Of a stretch of DNA of 64,000 nt, positions 12,099 through 23,262 are shown in pieces (positions within the stretch are counted from its first letter, which is position 1; each line of letters begins with the position of its first letter). Below the pieces are notes generated by a model, which was given only the letters and a program-made list of their open reading frames with translations, made no database searches and was not told the origin of the DNA. The translations under genes and the position numbers were made by a program. The stretch is from Gymnopilus junonius (taxonomy: Eukaryota > Basidiomycota > Agaricomycetes > Agaricales > Galerinaceae): assembly GCA_015501075.1 (NCBI GenBank), contig JADNYJ010000013.1, positions 62,001 to 126,000 on the forward strand, given 5' to 3'.

Positions 12099-12714
12099 GT
12101 GCAGTGTGGCGGTGATGTCATCTGTGTTGTCTACTCACCATGGGAGGTCATCCGATGCCATCTAATCAGGATTCGCCACATCTAACAGCGCCCTATATGG
12201 ATGCGTCATTTTGAGAGCAATCGAAGAAGTCCAACAAGTTTAGAAATTATACCTATCGAGAGCAAACGAACTTCGGATCTTCATCGAAAACGGTGAAGGC
12301 ATGACCTGGGCATGACTATTGTTAGCAGCAAAAGGCACAGGGCTTGCTGTCTGATAATAGCTCCTCAAACTTGTCAGCGACCGTGGTTGACAAGCTGTGA
12401 ATATTTAGGCCCGGGTCAGAGTCAAGCGCAACCCATTTGGCAGCGTTGAACTAGAATTATTTGGGGTGCTCCAAAAGGAAAGTTTCTGCCCATGCGGTAT
12501 GTAGTTCACTGCAGGCACCATTTCGGGTTGGTTGGAAGATGTGGGAAGACATTTACGAATAGTCTATCACTTTGCAATGTGGCCTGTTGCAAGAGACTAG
12601 GAAGACAACGAGGAAGCCATCATATAAAAGCAGAAATATTCCCACGTTCTCGAAATACGTGACTGGGGCAAACTTGTGAAAGCACATTCAAAGTTTCAAC
12701 TTGTAACGACCACT
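12099..12714. other. Intergenic region before the NKAP gene
   Basis: No coding segment is recognised between the gene remnant and the NKAP start. The last part must contain the NKAP promoter and 5' leader; no TATA box is obvious. Confidence 0.4.
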
Positions 12715-14323
12715 ATGGCCACCGTTCACCCATCCCGTATGGCTCTCATACCCCAAGAAATAAGAGAGCCGGCTTCCTTGAAGTATAGAGGTCGTTCTCC
12801 TTCACCACGGAGGTCAAGCTCAAGAAGAAGTGCATCACCACCTCCGAGACGAAGAAATACAAGTCGGAGCCGAGAACGAGAAAGAGAACGAGACAGGGAA
12901 AGGGACAGAGATGGGGGTAGGGATCGACGGAGAGGGCATGATGATGATAGAGAACGAGATCGTGACCGTCCAAGAGAAAAGGACAGGGACAGGCGGGGTG
13001 GACGAGACGGCAGCAGGGATAGAGATTCTCAACGAGGACGTGACTCGTATCGGGATAGAGACCGAGCACCAGAACCTCGTCGCGCGAGCCCGAAATATGA
13101 AGACTACAAGCGACCCCAAGGGCCTCCTGCTGCTGGACCAGGAGAAGGAGGAGAGTCTTCCGCTCCTTGGAGAAAGCAGGACAGTATGTATCCTCCAAGG
13201 CACTTTCAAGGTGGCAGCGCAGGTGCCAATTTCTTAGAAGCGTATGTATTTGGTGTTATACTCCATTTTTACGTCTCTCACTGGTATGTTTCTGTTTTTT
13301 CAGCCGTCGAGCTCAACGTGAAGCGCAAACCACCAATGTCTGGCCGACTTCTCCAAAGGCTCCTTACAAGGAATTGTAAGTATCGCGTCCCCACTGTCTT
13401 CCAATTATCTTACTTATCGACTTATTATCATCAAAGGTCCCCCGAACGCAAAAAGTCCAGCAAAAAAGTAAACGACGTCGGTCACCTACACCCAGTGACA
13501 CTGACTCAGAAGAAGAAAGAAATCGGGAGAAAAAGGAGCGCAAACGAGCACGCAGAGCCCGCGAAAAGGAAGACCGCAAAGAAAAGAAGCATCGTAGGAG
13601 CCACCGTTCTCGTCGTCACCGTACCAGTGATGATGAAAGCGAAAGTGAGGATAACCGCGACAGGAGGCACCGCAGTCGCAGTGAACGCCGCTCCCGCTCC
13701 CGCACTCATGACAGGAGCAAAAGCAAAAGCCGGAGCGTCCGTCCAAGGAGCAGGACCCCTGTTCGTGCAGATAAAATGGACATGGATGCTGCAAAAGCCA
13801 AATCGTCACCTACCTCCGCTCCTCCTCTAGCCGCAGCTGGACACATCGCATCTGACTCGCGCGCCGTCTCCACCGGTTCACCACCCTCCTCGGAGTATAC
13901 GGCTCCGACTCTGAAGAAGACGACGTCGGTCCGCAACCCATGAGAAAAGCCAAAAGCGGGCTCAAACGCTTCGACGAGCGCGCGTATGGCGGTGCGCTTC
14001 TGCGAGGCGAAGGTTCTGCCATGGCTGCCTTCCTTCAAGAAGGCACAGAGTCACGTATCCCCCGTCGTGGTGAAATTGGGTTGACGTCCGATGAAATTGC
14101 CAAATTCGAGGAGGTGGGATACGTGATGAGCGGCAGTAGGCATAGGAGGATGAATGCTGTGCGGATGAGGAAGGAAAACCAAGTCATCAGTGCAGAGGAG
14201 AAGAGAGGTATTTTGAAGTTGCAGAGGGAGGAGAGGGAGAGGAAGGAGGCGATTTTGAGGGATGAGTTTAGTCAACTGGTTACTGAAAAGTTGAAGGGCA
14301 CTGGAGGGGCGCCTGCGCCCTGA
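12715..14323 (+). CDS. NKAP-family splicing/transcription regulator, with apparent frameshifts
   Basis: The C-terminus (RIPRRGEIGLTSDEI, GYVMSGSRHRRMNAVRMRKE, then EEKRGILKLQ) is the conserved SynMuv/NKAP domain; NKAP binds RNA and spliceosomal proteins in the nucleus. The N-terminal half is an Arg/Ser, Arg/Asp and Arg/Glu domain. The start is the ATG at 12715 (cactATGgcc), not the upstream GTG. Introns are 13242-13303 and 13378-13437. The middle exon gives RRAQREAQTTNVWPTSPKAP, a family block. After SPERKKSSKK the frame must shift by one base at the A-run near 13461-13466 to continue SKRRRSPTPSD, and shift again near 13850-13900 to reach SEEEDVGPQPM-like sequence (SDSEEDDVGPQPM). Both shifts fit single missing bases. 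NKAP is normally single-copy and conserved, so sequence error is more likely than gene loss; an unrecognised intron could explain the second shift. Confidence 0.85.
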
Positions 14324-14508
14324 AACGGCCATGGGGAGCCATAATGGACCCTTGCTTTCCTATACTTACGTATATTCAAATAAACCAGCCTCAAAATTCG
14401 AGATAACAGATTTCATGCTCTTCCTTGTACAATAACAAATCGTATAGTCGATTTCCATCATCGTCATTCTTTCCTTGCATGTGATAACAATTGCTTTCAC
14501 TCAAAGAC

Positions 14509-15302
14509 TTATAGGCTCAATACGCCTGGGACGATCTCAATCCAGTAACTAACATGCACCAAGTTAATAAATAGGAACGACACGAGAAAAATGCTTCACG
14601 AACCCATCAGGATCCAAAATAAACGCGATATGCCTCATCTTTCCATCACTAGGCTTCTTCTTGAATTGAACACCAAGTTTCTCAAAGCGTTCACAGGCTT
14701 TCTCAACATCGTCAACCGTGATGGCGATATGTCCGAATCCCCTGCCTGGGTCCGAATTTCCACTTGAATAGCCTTGGAAGTTGGGATCCGATTCGGTACC
14801 ATGGTTGTGAGTGAGCTCGAGGACGCCTGGATATATAATTCAATATTTCTGGTGCAAAACAAAGAAAGAGGGATATGTTACCTTCACGAGAGAAGCGACT
14901 CTGTTCTTTCTCTTCAGCAGTTAATTCCTTGCCTGAAAGATTGAATGCGAGGAAGTAGAGCGTGAAAGAGTCGAATTTTGCCTCTAGATCGTCGATAAAT
15001 AGGGGTAAGCGAGAGCGTTCTCTGCCCTGACGAATGGCGCACCAGAGAGAAGATCCATCCCAAGAACCTGGAAGATAAAAATTCATCAGAACGGTTAGTA
15101 AAATACAAGAGCTTATGAAGGTCGTCTTACGTCTTGATAAAAGGCAAGAGACACCTTCGGATCCTTGACACGGATCATGGTGTGGTTGAACTGTTTTTTT
15201 CAGATTGGAAGGCGTTAGTAATATATTGGCTTCAGATTTCTGGTAGTTTATATGTAAGAAGAACCCCACTTTAAAACTGGCCGTTTCTGCGGTGCGAGGC
15301 AT
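14509..15302 (-). CDS. GLO1: Lactoylglutathione lyase (glyoxalase I)
   Basis: Converts the hemithioacetal of methylglyoxal and glutathione to S-lactoylglutathione in the cytosol; a zinc or nickel metalloenzyme. Six exons fit: 15270-15302, 15131-15190, 15043-15067, 14882-14983, 14604-14826 and 14509-14548, giving 160 residues, the usual one-domain length. The joins restore [58 protein letters not shown] and [15 protein letters not shown]. Likely metal ligands are the Glu in LELTHN, the His in GFGHIA and the Glu in YWIEI; the conserved His/Gln of the first strand corresponds to the FNHTM segment. The last 40-base exon is essential: without splicing the ORF ends in an unrelated tail. It faces the GTPase gene across a 454-base divergent gap. 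Confidence 0.94.
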
Positions 15303-15756
15303 CGTTGGGTTGCGGTGGGAGAGTTGGATAGAGGAACTAGCTTGACCTTGGAAAAGATCATGGATATTTATTCCGTCGGATCAGGGATTCGACTGATGAC
15401 GACATCGCAGTAATCAAGAGATAAGATAACCATGTTATTTCAAGGCCGATTCCAGACTCCCTTTAGCATTGAGCAATGTGCGCGCATCTATCGTTTTATT
15501 CACGACAGCAAGAATATATCCTATCAAGGCACTCCGTTGGGCCCACAAGCCTCATGAGGTATCCTGTCGGTCATACTCCAAACGCTTCACTTGCGACCGT
15601 AGAGGGCCCTAGCATGACAAGTCAATGACCGCATTGAAGTCATCAATAACTTGAGACATGGTCAGGCTCTTGTCTCCTTTTATCTCTATTTTAACATTCC
15701 AATCCATTCCCCGCGCACCAGAATAGCCTTTTCGTCCCAAACCCTCACGGCCCAAC
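15303..15756. promoter_or_regulatory. Divergent promoter region, GLO1 and GTPase gene
   Basis: The 454-base gap between two divergent start codons. It should hold both promoters. I see no convincing TATA box and no other feature. Confidence 0.4.
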
Positions 15757-17249
15757 ATGACCACTGCCAATTCCAAGAAGCAGTCAGATACAATGATTGT
15801 CAGAAATACTATCCAAAGAGGATCTATAATTCTGTATGTTTTTTTTGCTGAAGTTGTGTTTGAACTTGAAATTAAACTAAATAATACGCGATTTTAGACT
15901 TATGGGCCCAACAGGAAGTGGTACGTCGCGCTTTCTTGACCTACCAATGGCATGTCGACCTAGGGCCTAACATTGATCTTTCCCTGTCCGACTAAAGGGA
16001 AATCTACGGTGAGTTGCCCGACAGGAGATTGCCAAATAATATTCGCTCATTCTTGGTTTCAGTTTGTCAACCTCCTGACCAAGGACGAGAATGCCAGCGG
16101 GGGACATGATCTCAAATATCATGTCAAGACCACCCAATACGTTGATCCTCTGTCCGGTATCTCCATGAGGCTTGTTGACACACCAGCGTTTGATGACAAC
16201 CGTTCGAATGTGTCTGACACTGATGTCTTAGCGAAAATAGCAAGGTTTCTCCATGACGAGTACGTGCTTCTATCCCCCCCTTTATTCTGCTCAACGAAAG
16301 GTTACAATTTTATAGCGACACCCAGGATGTGAATGGTATCCTCTACTTCCACCGCATCTCCGAACATCGAATGGGAGGGCCAATCAAGAAGAACTTGAAG
16401 GTCTTCAAACAGCTTTGTGGAGACAATAATTTCAGCCACGTTCGCATCATTACCACGCATTGGAACTTGGTCGACGAGAAGGAAGGGAAAGCGCGCGAGG
16501 CGGCCTTGGCCAACGGTCCTTTCAAGACGTTTGTCAAAGGCGGCGCTAAATTCGTGCGCCACGATCAATCAGTGGAGTCTGCTCGCTCTATAGTCAACGA
16601 ATTCATCCACCACAGTCCATTCCAGCTGAAGATCCAGGAGGAGTTGGATTTCGGTCAAGCGCTAGGCGATACATCTGCAGGTGGTGTCCTCATGGAAGAA
16701 ATTCAAGCGATGCAGGAGAAGGTCGAGAGGGAGGCTGAAGCGGTGAGGAAGGACATGGTGGACGCAGCTTATCGAGGAGACGACCAGAAACTCATGGCGC
16801 AGGAATGTCAAAAACGCGAGGAGGCGGTAGGACGTGTTCTGGAGGAACGCAGGAAATTGCAGACAATACGGATTGAGAGGGGAGGAGAGTCGGTTACGGG
16901 GAAGAAGGTGAAGGTCGAGGCTCCAAAGAAGGAACATAAGGCGAAGCAGATGGATAAGCAGGCCAAGCAGCTTGAAAAGAAGCAGAAAGAACGCGGCAGG
17001 CAGCAACAAGCGCCCAAGAGCGTGAGCATTCAAATGGGACGGGAGATTAGGAGTCTCGTGTGCGATATGTTCGACGTGGTCAAACACTGCAGCAAGGCAG
17101 GCGGTGAGCAACTCGGAGGTTTCGGCAGGTTATTCGGAGCTTTGGTTGGTCTGGCGGTGGTGAACGGCGTTGCTGTTGGAGTGGCGGTCGGTTTGTGGTT
17201 CTCGTTTATCGTAACCGCCAAGAGGGCGGTGCTTGGTGGTGCAAAGTAG
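15757..17249 (+). CDS. P-loop GTPase with coiled coil and C-terminal membrane segment
   Basis: A 413-residue protein from five exons: 15757-15833, 15898-15920, 15998-16008, 16063-16259 and 16316-17249. The joined frame gives LLMGPTGSGKSTFVNLLTK, a Walker A/G1 motif built from exons of 23 and 11 bases. G3 is DTPAFDD; a G4-like element is THWNLVD, which departs from the standard NKxD. The N-terminal half resembles AIG1/septin-type GTPases found in large numbers in agaricomycetes. Residues about 210-340 are Lys/Glu-rich coiled coil, and the last 45 residues are a Gly/Val/Ala hydrophobic stretch (LFGALVGLAVVNGVAVGVAVG) ending with a short basic tail. That suggests membrane anchoring. The ATG at 15757 is favoured because it opens the frame used by exon 2. 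Substrate and process are unknown. Confidence 0.85.
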
Positions 17250-17517
17250 TCAACTTCTCGAGATCTTGGACAATTTTTGGCGACCGTCTTCGAAGTCGGA
17301 CCACGTATGTAGCCTGTAATATCTTATGATGTAATAAAAGTACTCCTGATCTAACTTCCATTGAATCCTTACAAAGTAGGAATCAGGATCTCATACCGAG
17401 CCATTCGGAATCCAAGTTAAATACTTGCTAAAGAACGAATACTGAGGCCCTGACTGAGAAATGTAAATATAAGAAGTCAATGCCGTACATGGTAGTCAAA
17501 CGTACTCTGAAAGGAGA

Positions 17518-19759
17518 TTAGTCCACTTTCTTCCTCCTCTTCTGATGAACAAGACCCTTTGGCAGCCAAAATCCTAACAAAATCCACACCTGCATCACTG
17601 GCACAACAGTCAAGAAAATTGCCAGGACCTGTCCATACGTCCAGGCATTATCTCCTGGCGCCACGGTGTTTAGCTTGATAGTATTTTCAACATTACATAT
17701 CAAGATGACGGTAACGATGAGTGCCACAAGGTACCGCAAAAACTTGGGGTATGGAAGGGCGAAGATGAAAGCGCGATAGAGGATGTATATCCAACGACGT
17801 ATCTGGAAGAAGGCCCTCTTCGTTCTTGAGTGACTTCGAGGAGATGCAGAGGTAGCAGGGCGTGGCAGAGAAGCTGCGTTTTCTCTTTTCCCCTTCTCCT
17901 TTTCCAGGATTTTTCCTCGAAAACATATATCTGGCATTGGTGCAAGCGGCGATGTATTGTCGAAAAGCCAATTCGCCACATACAGCTCCTCGAGATTGCG
18001 GACGTGCCTCAATCGCCTTATGTCTCTATGTAACGTTTGAGGATACCTACTTTTTTCCTTATATTTATCAAAGGTCAATTTTACGTCACTGGCAAGTAAA
18101 ATGCCGGTCGAAAGGACATTAATGAGGGACGTGATGCGCGGCGCGGCGACAGTGGCATGCCCAATGGTAAAGTAGGATTGCGAGCGGACGTAGATGTTGC
18201 ACGATGGAATCACGCCAAAGCACGGCGCTGTAAGTGAATACCAAAAAAAGACTGCAGCGTTGAACGACCCAGCGCAGACGGTTGATATAATACATATACC
18301 ATGGGCGGTCAGGTGGCGCTTGAAACTCGACAATCGAGGCAGTGAGCAGGGGCAACGTCTGGAACTTGGCAGCCAGAATGATGTGATAAAGTGAAAGCTG
18401 ATTGGATATAGCGGAGATGAGCGCAGAAAACCCGAAAGCTAGGGATGTAACCGCAAGAGTAAGACGGGATGTGGCTGCTCCATTTGGTTTGAGGGCAAGG
18501 AGAGTTATCAAGCATATGGTTTGTATGTACAAAGCTAGTCGGCCCTATCACATGTGGTATAACAAATATTAGGTTTGAGATTCGACGCGTATGGAGGACA
18601 GAACTTTTATAGGACTCACTCCAATTCCCGCCACATCCGGGTTTGACGGTATTACACAAGGAAAACTTCCATGTGTAACTGGAGGGCAGACCCGCTTATC
18701 GAGAGGCGTCATTATTCCGTTCAGCTTGAAGCGACCAAAGATTGCACCAAGGATTGCGCCCCCAGAGATACTATTTAGGGACCAAGCCGCTGAGAGAGAA
18801 AGGGTAAAAGCGGCCCAAGTGACGGCAAGGGGAAATGCAATAAACACGAAAACGATAACAGTGACCCACAGTACCAGTCTTTCTCCAAGAAATCGATGAA
18901 CCTTGAGATAATAACGAAATGTAGATCGCCGCCACAAGCTAATCTGTGAAAGAGGTATGACTTTCCGACGCCGGTATAACTGACCTTCCCATGTTAGAAT
19001 TCGTGAACATGTCCCCCACTCCATAAGTAGAGATTTGCCTTGCTTGCATTGGAAGGGGATGCAAGACTTCTGGCAGTTTGGATGGAAGGTCACTTTGACT
19101 GTTGCTCTATCCCAGAGATCCAAACCGTCGATGCGTTGGTGGAATTTAGAACGGTCTTCAAGGCTATCACTGGCAAAGGTGAATCGACCCCTGTATGCAT
19201 GCATAACTTTCGGCGTCCTGACGAATAAGTTCGGGGTAGTGCACATTTCCCATAGAGCGACAGGAAGCATAGAGCGCTTCTCGTACGATGTTAGTGCCTC
19301 GCTAACAAGTGGAAGGTAGCGGATAATCCGATTTGCTGGGTCTCTACTGTAGTCCTGTGGAAATTGCCCACGAGGGGGGTACGAGAGGAAGGCTTCTAGG
19401 GATTTGAAGTAGAGTTTGAGCTGAGAAAAAGGTACAAGGTGCTCATTATGAAGACTTGCAAGGTTGAAAGAATCGGGATCTGTAGCGAGATCAAGGGCTG
19501 ATGGTAGCAGTGAACCGCTAGGAAAAAGGAGGCGGCGGTCGTATAATTCAAGAGCCGGAAAGTAATGTATCTGAGCAAAGAATTTCGGCAGAGTGGACCA
19601 TAAAATTTGAAGTTCAACGGGAGAAGATGGAGGAGGAAATTTCGAGGTAGCTATAGATTCTGCATGTGGTGTTAATGGAATGACATTTTCCTCGATGGAA
19701 AGTGGAGGACCGTATGATGCAGTTGAAGATGAGAGGTTAACGGACTCAATAGAGGCCAT
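17518..19759 (-). CDS. Multipass membrane protein of unknown function
   Basis: Exon 1 (18620-19759, ATG at 19757-19759) encodes a 300-residue soluble domain with Trp/Tyr-rich patches (ELQILWSTLPKFFAQIHYF, FHPNCQKSC) and two hydrophobic spans (LWVTVIVFVFIAFPLAV). A GTGAGT intron (18545-18619) leads to exon 2, which adds IQTICLITLLAL and LTLAVTSLAFGFSALISAI. The final segment to the stop at 17518 holds three more membrane spans and a basic C-terminus (QKRRKKVD). The join around 18230-18310 is unresolved: the exon 2 frame and the downstream frame differ by one base, and no GT..AG pair of usual size that I tried reconciles them. Either an intron is missed or one base is wrong, perhaps in the seven-T run at 18243-18249. 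I recognise no family; plasma-membrane or endomembrane location is inferred from topology only. Confidence 0.65.
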
Positions 19760-20188
19760 TGCTCGTCGTAAGGTTCAAGGAGAATGTCATGATTGCAGGT
19801 CGTTTCCTTGTCACTGTCGTCTTGCGAAGTACTTGTTTCGTTGAAATTGAACATTGAAACATGCGGCTATCTCCGAATCCTGTACATATATAAATAAGAT
19901 TATCTTATCTAAATATTGTCCACGACATCCATTAGAGGAGTGTAAGCTTCATTCATTCACCAAGTTCAAATTCATTGTATTCGTCGAGAAAAAAAGGATC
20001 CCATTTTAAGGATATGCGATAGTTGTCGTATATATTGCTATCAGAACATGCTTTTGACCTGCGTTTTTTAGTTCAATCCAGCCCAAATCCAGCCCAAATC
20101 CAGCCTTCTGAAAAGAAATTAAACCTCTTGTTATCTCTCCTCCTTGCTTTCTAATCTATTGCTTGATAGTACATGTGCCCACGCGCAA

Positions 20189-22198
20189 TCATGGCATCTT
20201 CGGAATGAAGGTCCAATTAATATTTTCACCCGAGAACCGTGCCTAATCAATCAAGTATGTGACCCTTTAAATGTATATTGTAGATGATAGAATCAATGAA
20301 CATACATAGCTAGTATCAGAGGGAGATACGCCCAGGTTGCCAACGCCAGGATTGTTGATGCTAGAATACAGAATAAAATAAAGAAATTAGATCCCAAATG
20401 AAAAACACCAACGTATACTGGGTAGGAGTAGTGTCGGCGACAACAGACAACTGCCAAACTATCTTATGGTCGAAGAATTGGCCATAAGGAGGGCCGGCCC
20501 CCATATATTTCCTAGTATTGGTATCAGAGATGTGGACTTTGCCTGACCCCGTATTGTCCATAGCTTCAAATTGAAACTATGTAGTTCCCATTAGGTCTGC
20601 CGTAAAGTTATTTGAAAAAGTTCGAACTCACGACCAGACCCTTCTTTTGGTTGATAGTAGCCCATGTTCCATCAGAATTGAGAAAGTAATTACCGTTCCC
20701 GCTATTGCGCAGATAATATTCTCCTTCCATAAGGTTCTGGATGATTTTTCGACCTTGCGTCGAATTTACTTCAGGGGTAGCTGAAGTTTGACTGGAATGT
20801 TCGGGATCGGGTTGGTCCAAGGATGCGATTTTCGCTTCGATGTGCCAAATCTGGTTGTGTGCATCCTGCTAAACGTGGTGAGCGGTCAGTTAGGGTGCAT
20901 AAGGAAATAGGTTTGCCTTCATTTCTCTAAGGACGACCTGATTTGGCTCAGTCCAATTCGACGTTCGGTAAAACAAGTAAGATTACTTACAGTGTCTTCT
21001 TTCAGGCTCAGCGAGTAGCATCGCTCTGTGACAGTACCAGATGTTGTCGGCTTGATGCAGATTCTACATAACATGGTTTTCACTTGAGGGAGACGAAAAG
21101 CATCACTTAAAAAAATACGCACGTGTAGTTCAGTTTACCAAGGTACTGCACATCCCATTTATCCATTGACTCCCTCAAAGACAGAACAGGTTCCCACCTG
21201 TCGTCAATCTTATCCGTAACAAGGAAGGCATTTTCCTGGACGTTCTTGATCGTACATTTCCCATTTCCAAACGATTTGATTTCCCACTGCATGCAAACAT
21301 TAATACTAATTCGTTCATGCCTGCAAGAGCACAGGTCGATATACCTCGCGTTGAGGTCCCTTATTCTGATTGCGGACAAACAGAGATTTCTTCCCAGACT
21401 CCGAATGGACAGCATTACCATTCAAAGTCCGAATAAGGTACCGCCTGTCGTATTCCGTGGAAACGTCACCTTCAGGCAATGAAGCAGGCGAATCTTCAAG
21501 GATCTTCCAACGGAATTCCTCGTCTTTGTCCTGAATGGCAAAATGAGAAGTTAGAATTGATAAAGAAGACTGCTATGGGTGCATACAATGGTCCTGATGT
21601 TTCTGATACTAGCATCCAATGCGAGTCTTGACTAACCGTGGAAATAAAATATAGTTGTCAGGATAGCAATCGAGACGGAAAGAGATGGCCTACCATCCCA
21701 GAAATGTCGGAGTTAAGCAACACATTATTTCTTCCAGCATCGGCACTGACGATGCTAGTTATGAACTGTCAGCAAGAGGCGATTTTCTCAAGATCTGAAG
21801 ACCAACTAGAGCCCATCAACATCGTTAGAGTTTCGGCCGTATGTGAGTCTCCAACGCATTGCTTGAGCCAATGTTTTTTCTTCACAAATGACTCTACTAT
21901 CAGGCCCTGAAGACGCAAAAGGTGCTGCGTCTAAGACGTAGGTCAGATCGGATGCATTGGCTATCTGGTATGTACTACTGGAATCGTCCTTGGTAAAGAT
22001 CCACTGCAAAGCACGCGTTTTCAATATTAAATGCAGATCAGATGAAGGAGAGAGAGAGTTCCTTGCCTGTTGTTGTGTACTGGTCTTCATTGGGCGCAAC
22101 ACGATATCTATATCGTTACGCCTCTCGATAAAAGTCCCAAAATCAACGCTTTGGATTCTATAGCGAACATCCGCCAAAAGCTGAGGTTCGGAAGGCAT
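20189..22198 (-). CDS. Beta-trefoil-like repeat protein, 11 exons
   Basis: Start is the ATG at 22196-22198 (MPSEPQLLADVRYRIQSVDF). Eleven exons fit in frame: 22067-22198, 21821-22003, 21694-21765, 21587-21631, 21345-21530, 21123-21286, 20991-21063, 20632-20865, 20419-20576, 20306-20360 and 20189-20242, for 451 residues. No signal peptide or membrane span. The protein repeats a pattern of hydrophobic strand, then Asn/Gly-rich turn, then aromatic strand: YRIQSVDFGTFIE, YQIANASDLTYVL, YLIRTLNGNAV, CTIKNVQENAFLV, YYLRNSGNGNYFL, with QWIF, FRWKI, WDVQYL and IWHIEA between. That is typical of ricin-B-like or MIR-type beta-trefoils, so a cytosolic lectin or inhibitor is plausible, but no sugar-binding motif is certain. 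Intron 1 (22004-22066) starts with GC and is 63 bases long, so retention would keep the frame. Confidence 0.72.
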
Positions 22199-23262
22199 GA
22201 TGAAATTAGATTCAGGCAGGGGCGATAACTGCAGTAGGGCCAACTTTATATTGTCAAATGCGGGCAGTGAGCCTTAAACTCGTGACCCCCTTAAATCCCC
22301 ACCACAGAAACATTATTGTATTCTCTCGCAATGCGTTGACGTGTCTATTTTAGATACCTGTTGAATTCTGTACGTTACACTTGTCAGTTCAGTTGCAGAT
22401 GATATGCAATGCGTTTGCCTCACCTTGTTATGTAAAAAGCATTAATTAGTCCCAGGACTTTGGTAGTTGTGTGAAACATCGAAGTACTCCAATAAGGCAG
22501 ATTACTTCCTGGGACCGCACGCAACAGATTTTAACGACAAAAGCATGTTGAGGGATCACGAAGCTGGAAGGAAGGCCGATGATTATGTAAGATGGCATCC
22601 AGAAATCTTAGTCGTTTCTTATCTTATCTCTAGAATCTCTTCGAAGCTGGATTTTAGCGGCTTTTACACTCCAATGCTTATTTGATTTGGCAAGATGCTC
22701 AACGAGGACTAATGATACTACGTGATGTACAGCTGGCATGAGTAATATAATAAGGGGTACACGTAACGAGGCCATATCCATGGAATTTCGGTTCTTTAAG
22801 TGACAGTAATGACAATATGAATAATGTATGTACTAGGAGCCTATGCAACGAGAAAGGGTAAAGGGACGAAGAACCGTCATAACGTATGGAAACAGAAACA
22901 AACGGGCAGTCATTGAAAGCAGTTCGTGAGCTGCGATGGACGTGAACGCATGAACACGAGGATGGAAAAGCAACTGCATACAAAATAGAGGTGCATTTGG
23001 GAAAGAAGATAGAAAATACCATTGAGCTGGGTCGAACAAAACGTGAAATAAAAGACGCGGAGAGAAGGCTTGGTTGAAAAGCAGAACGAAATTGGAGAAT
23101 GAATAATGAATAATGATCAAAAAGGAATTAAAAAGAAAAGAAAAAGGCAATAAGCATCAGAAAAAGAGGATAGTTCGCCCTCAAATGAAATGAAGCGAAT
23201 CATCCTTGCACGCAGAGTCCCCGAGGTCAAGCCCCCGCTACACAGCATCACACCACATCATA
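22199..23262. other. Intergenic region
   Basis: Upstream of the beta-trefoil gene and downstream of the Ser-rich gene. Short ORFs here show no coding character and no repeat or RNA gene is recognised. Confidence 0.45.

Noticed and set aside
12676..12714. GTG start for NKAP at 12676
   Set aside because: The ATG at 12715 has a good context and the preceding residues are not conserved in NKAP.
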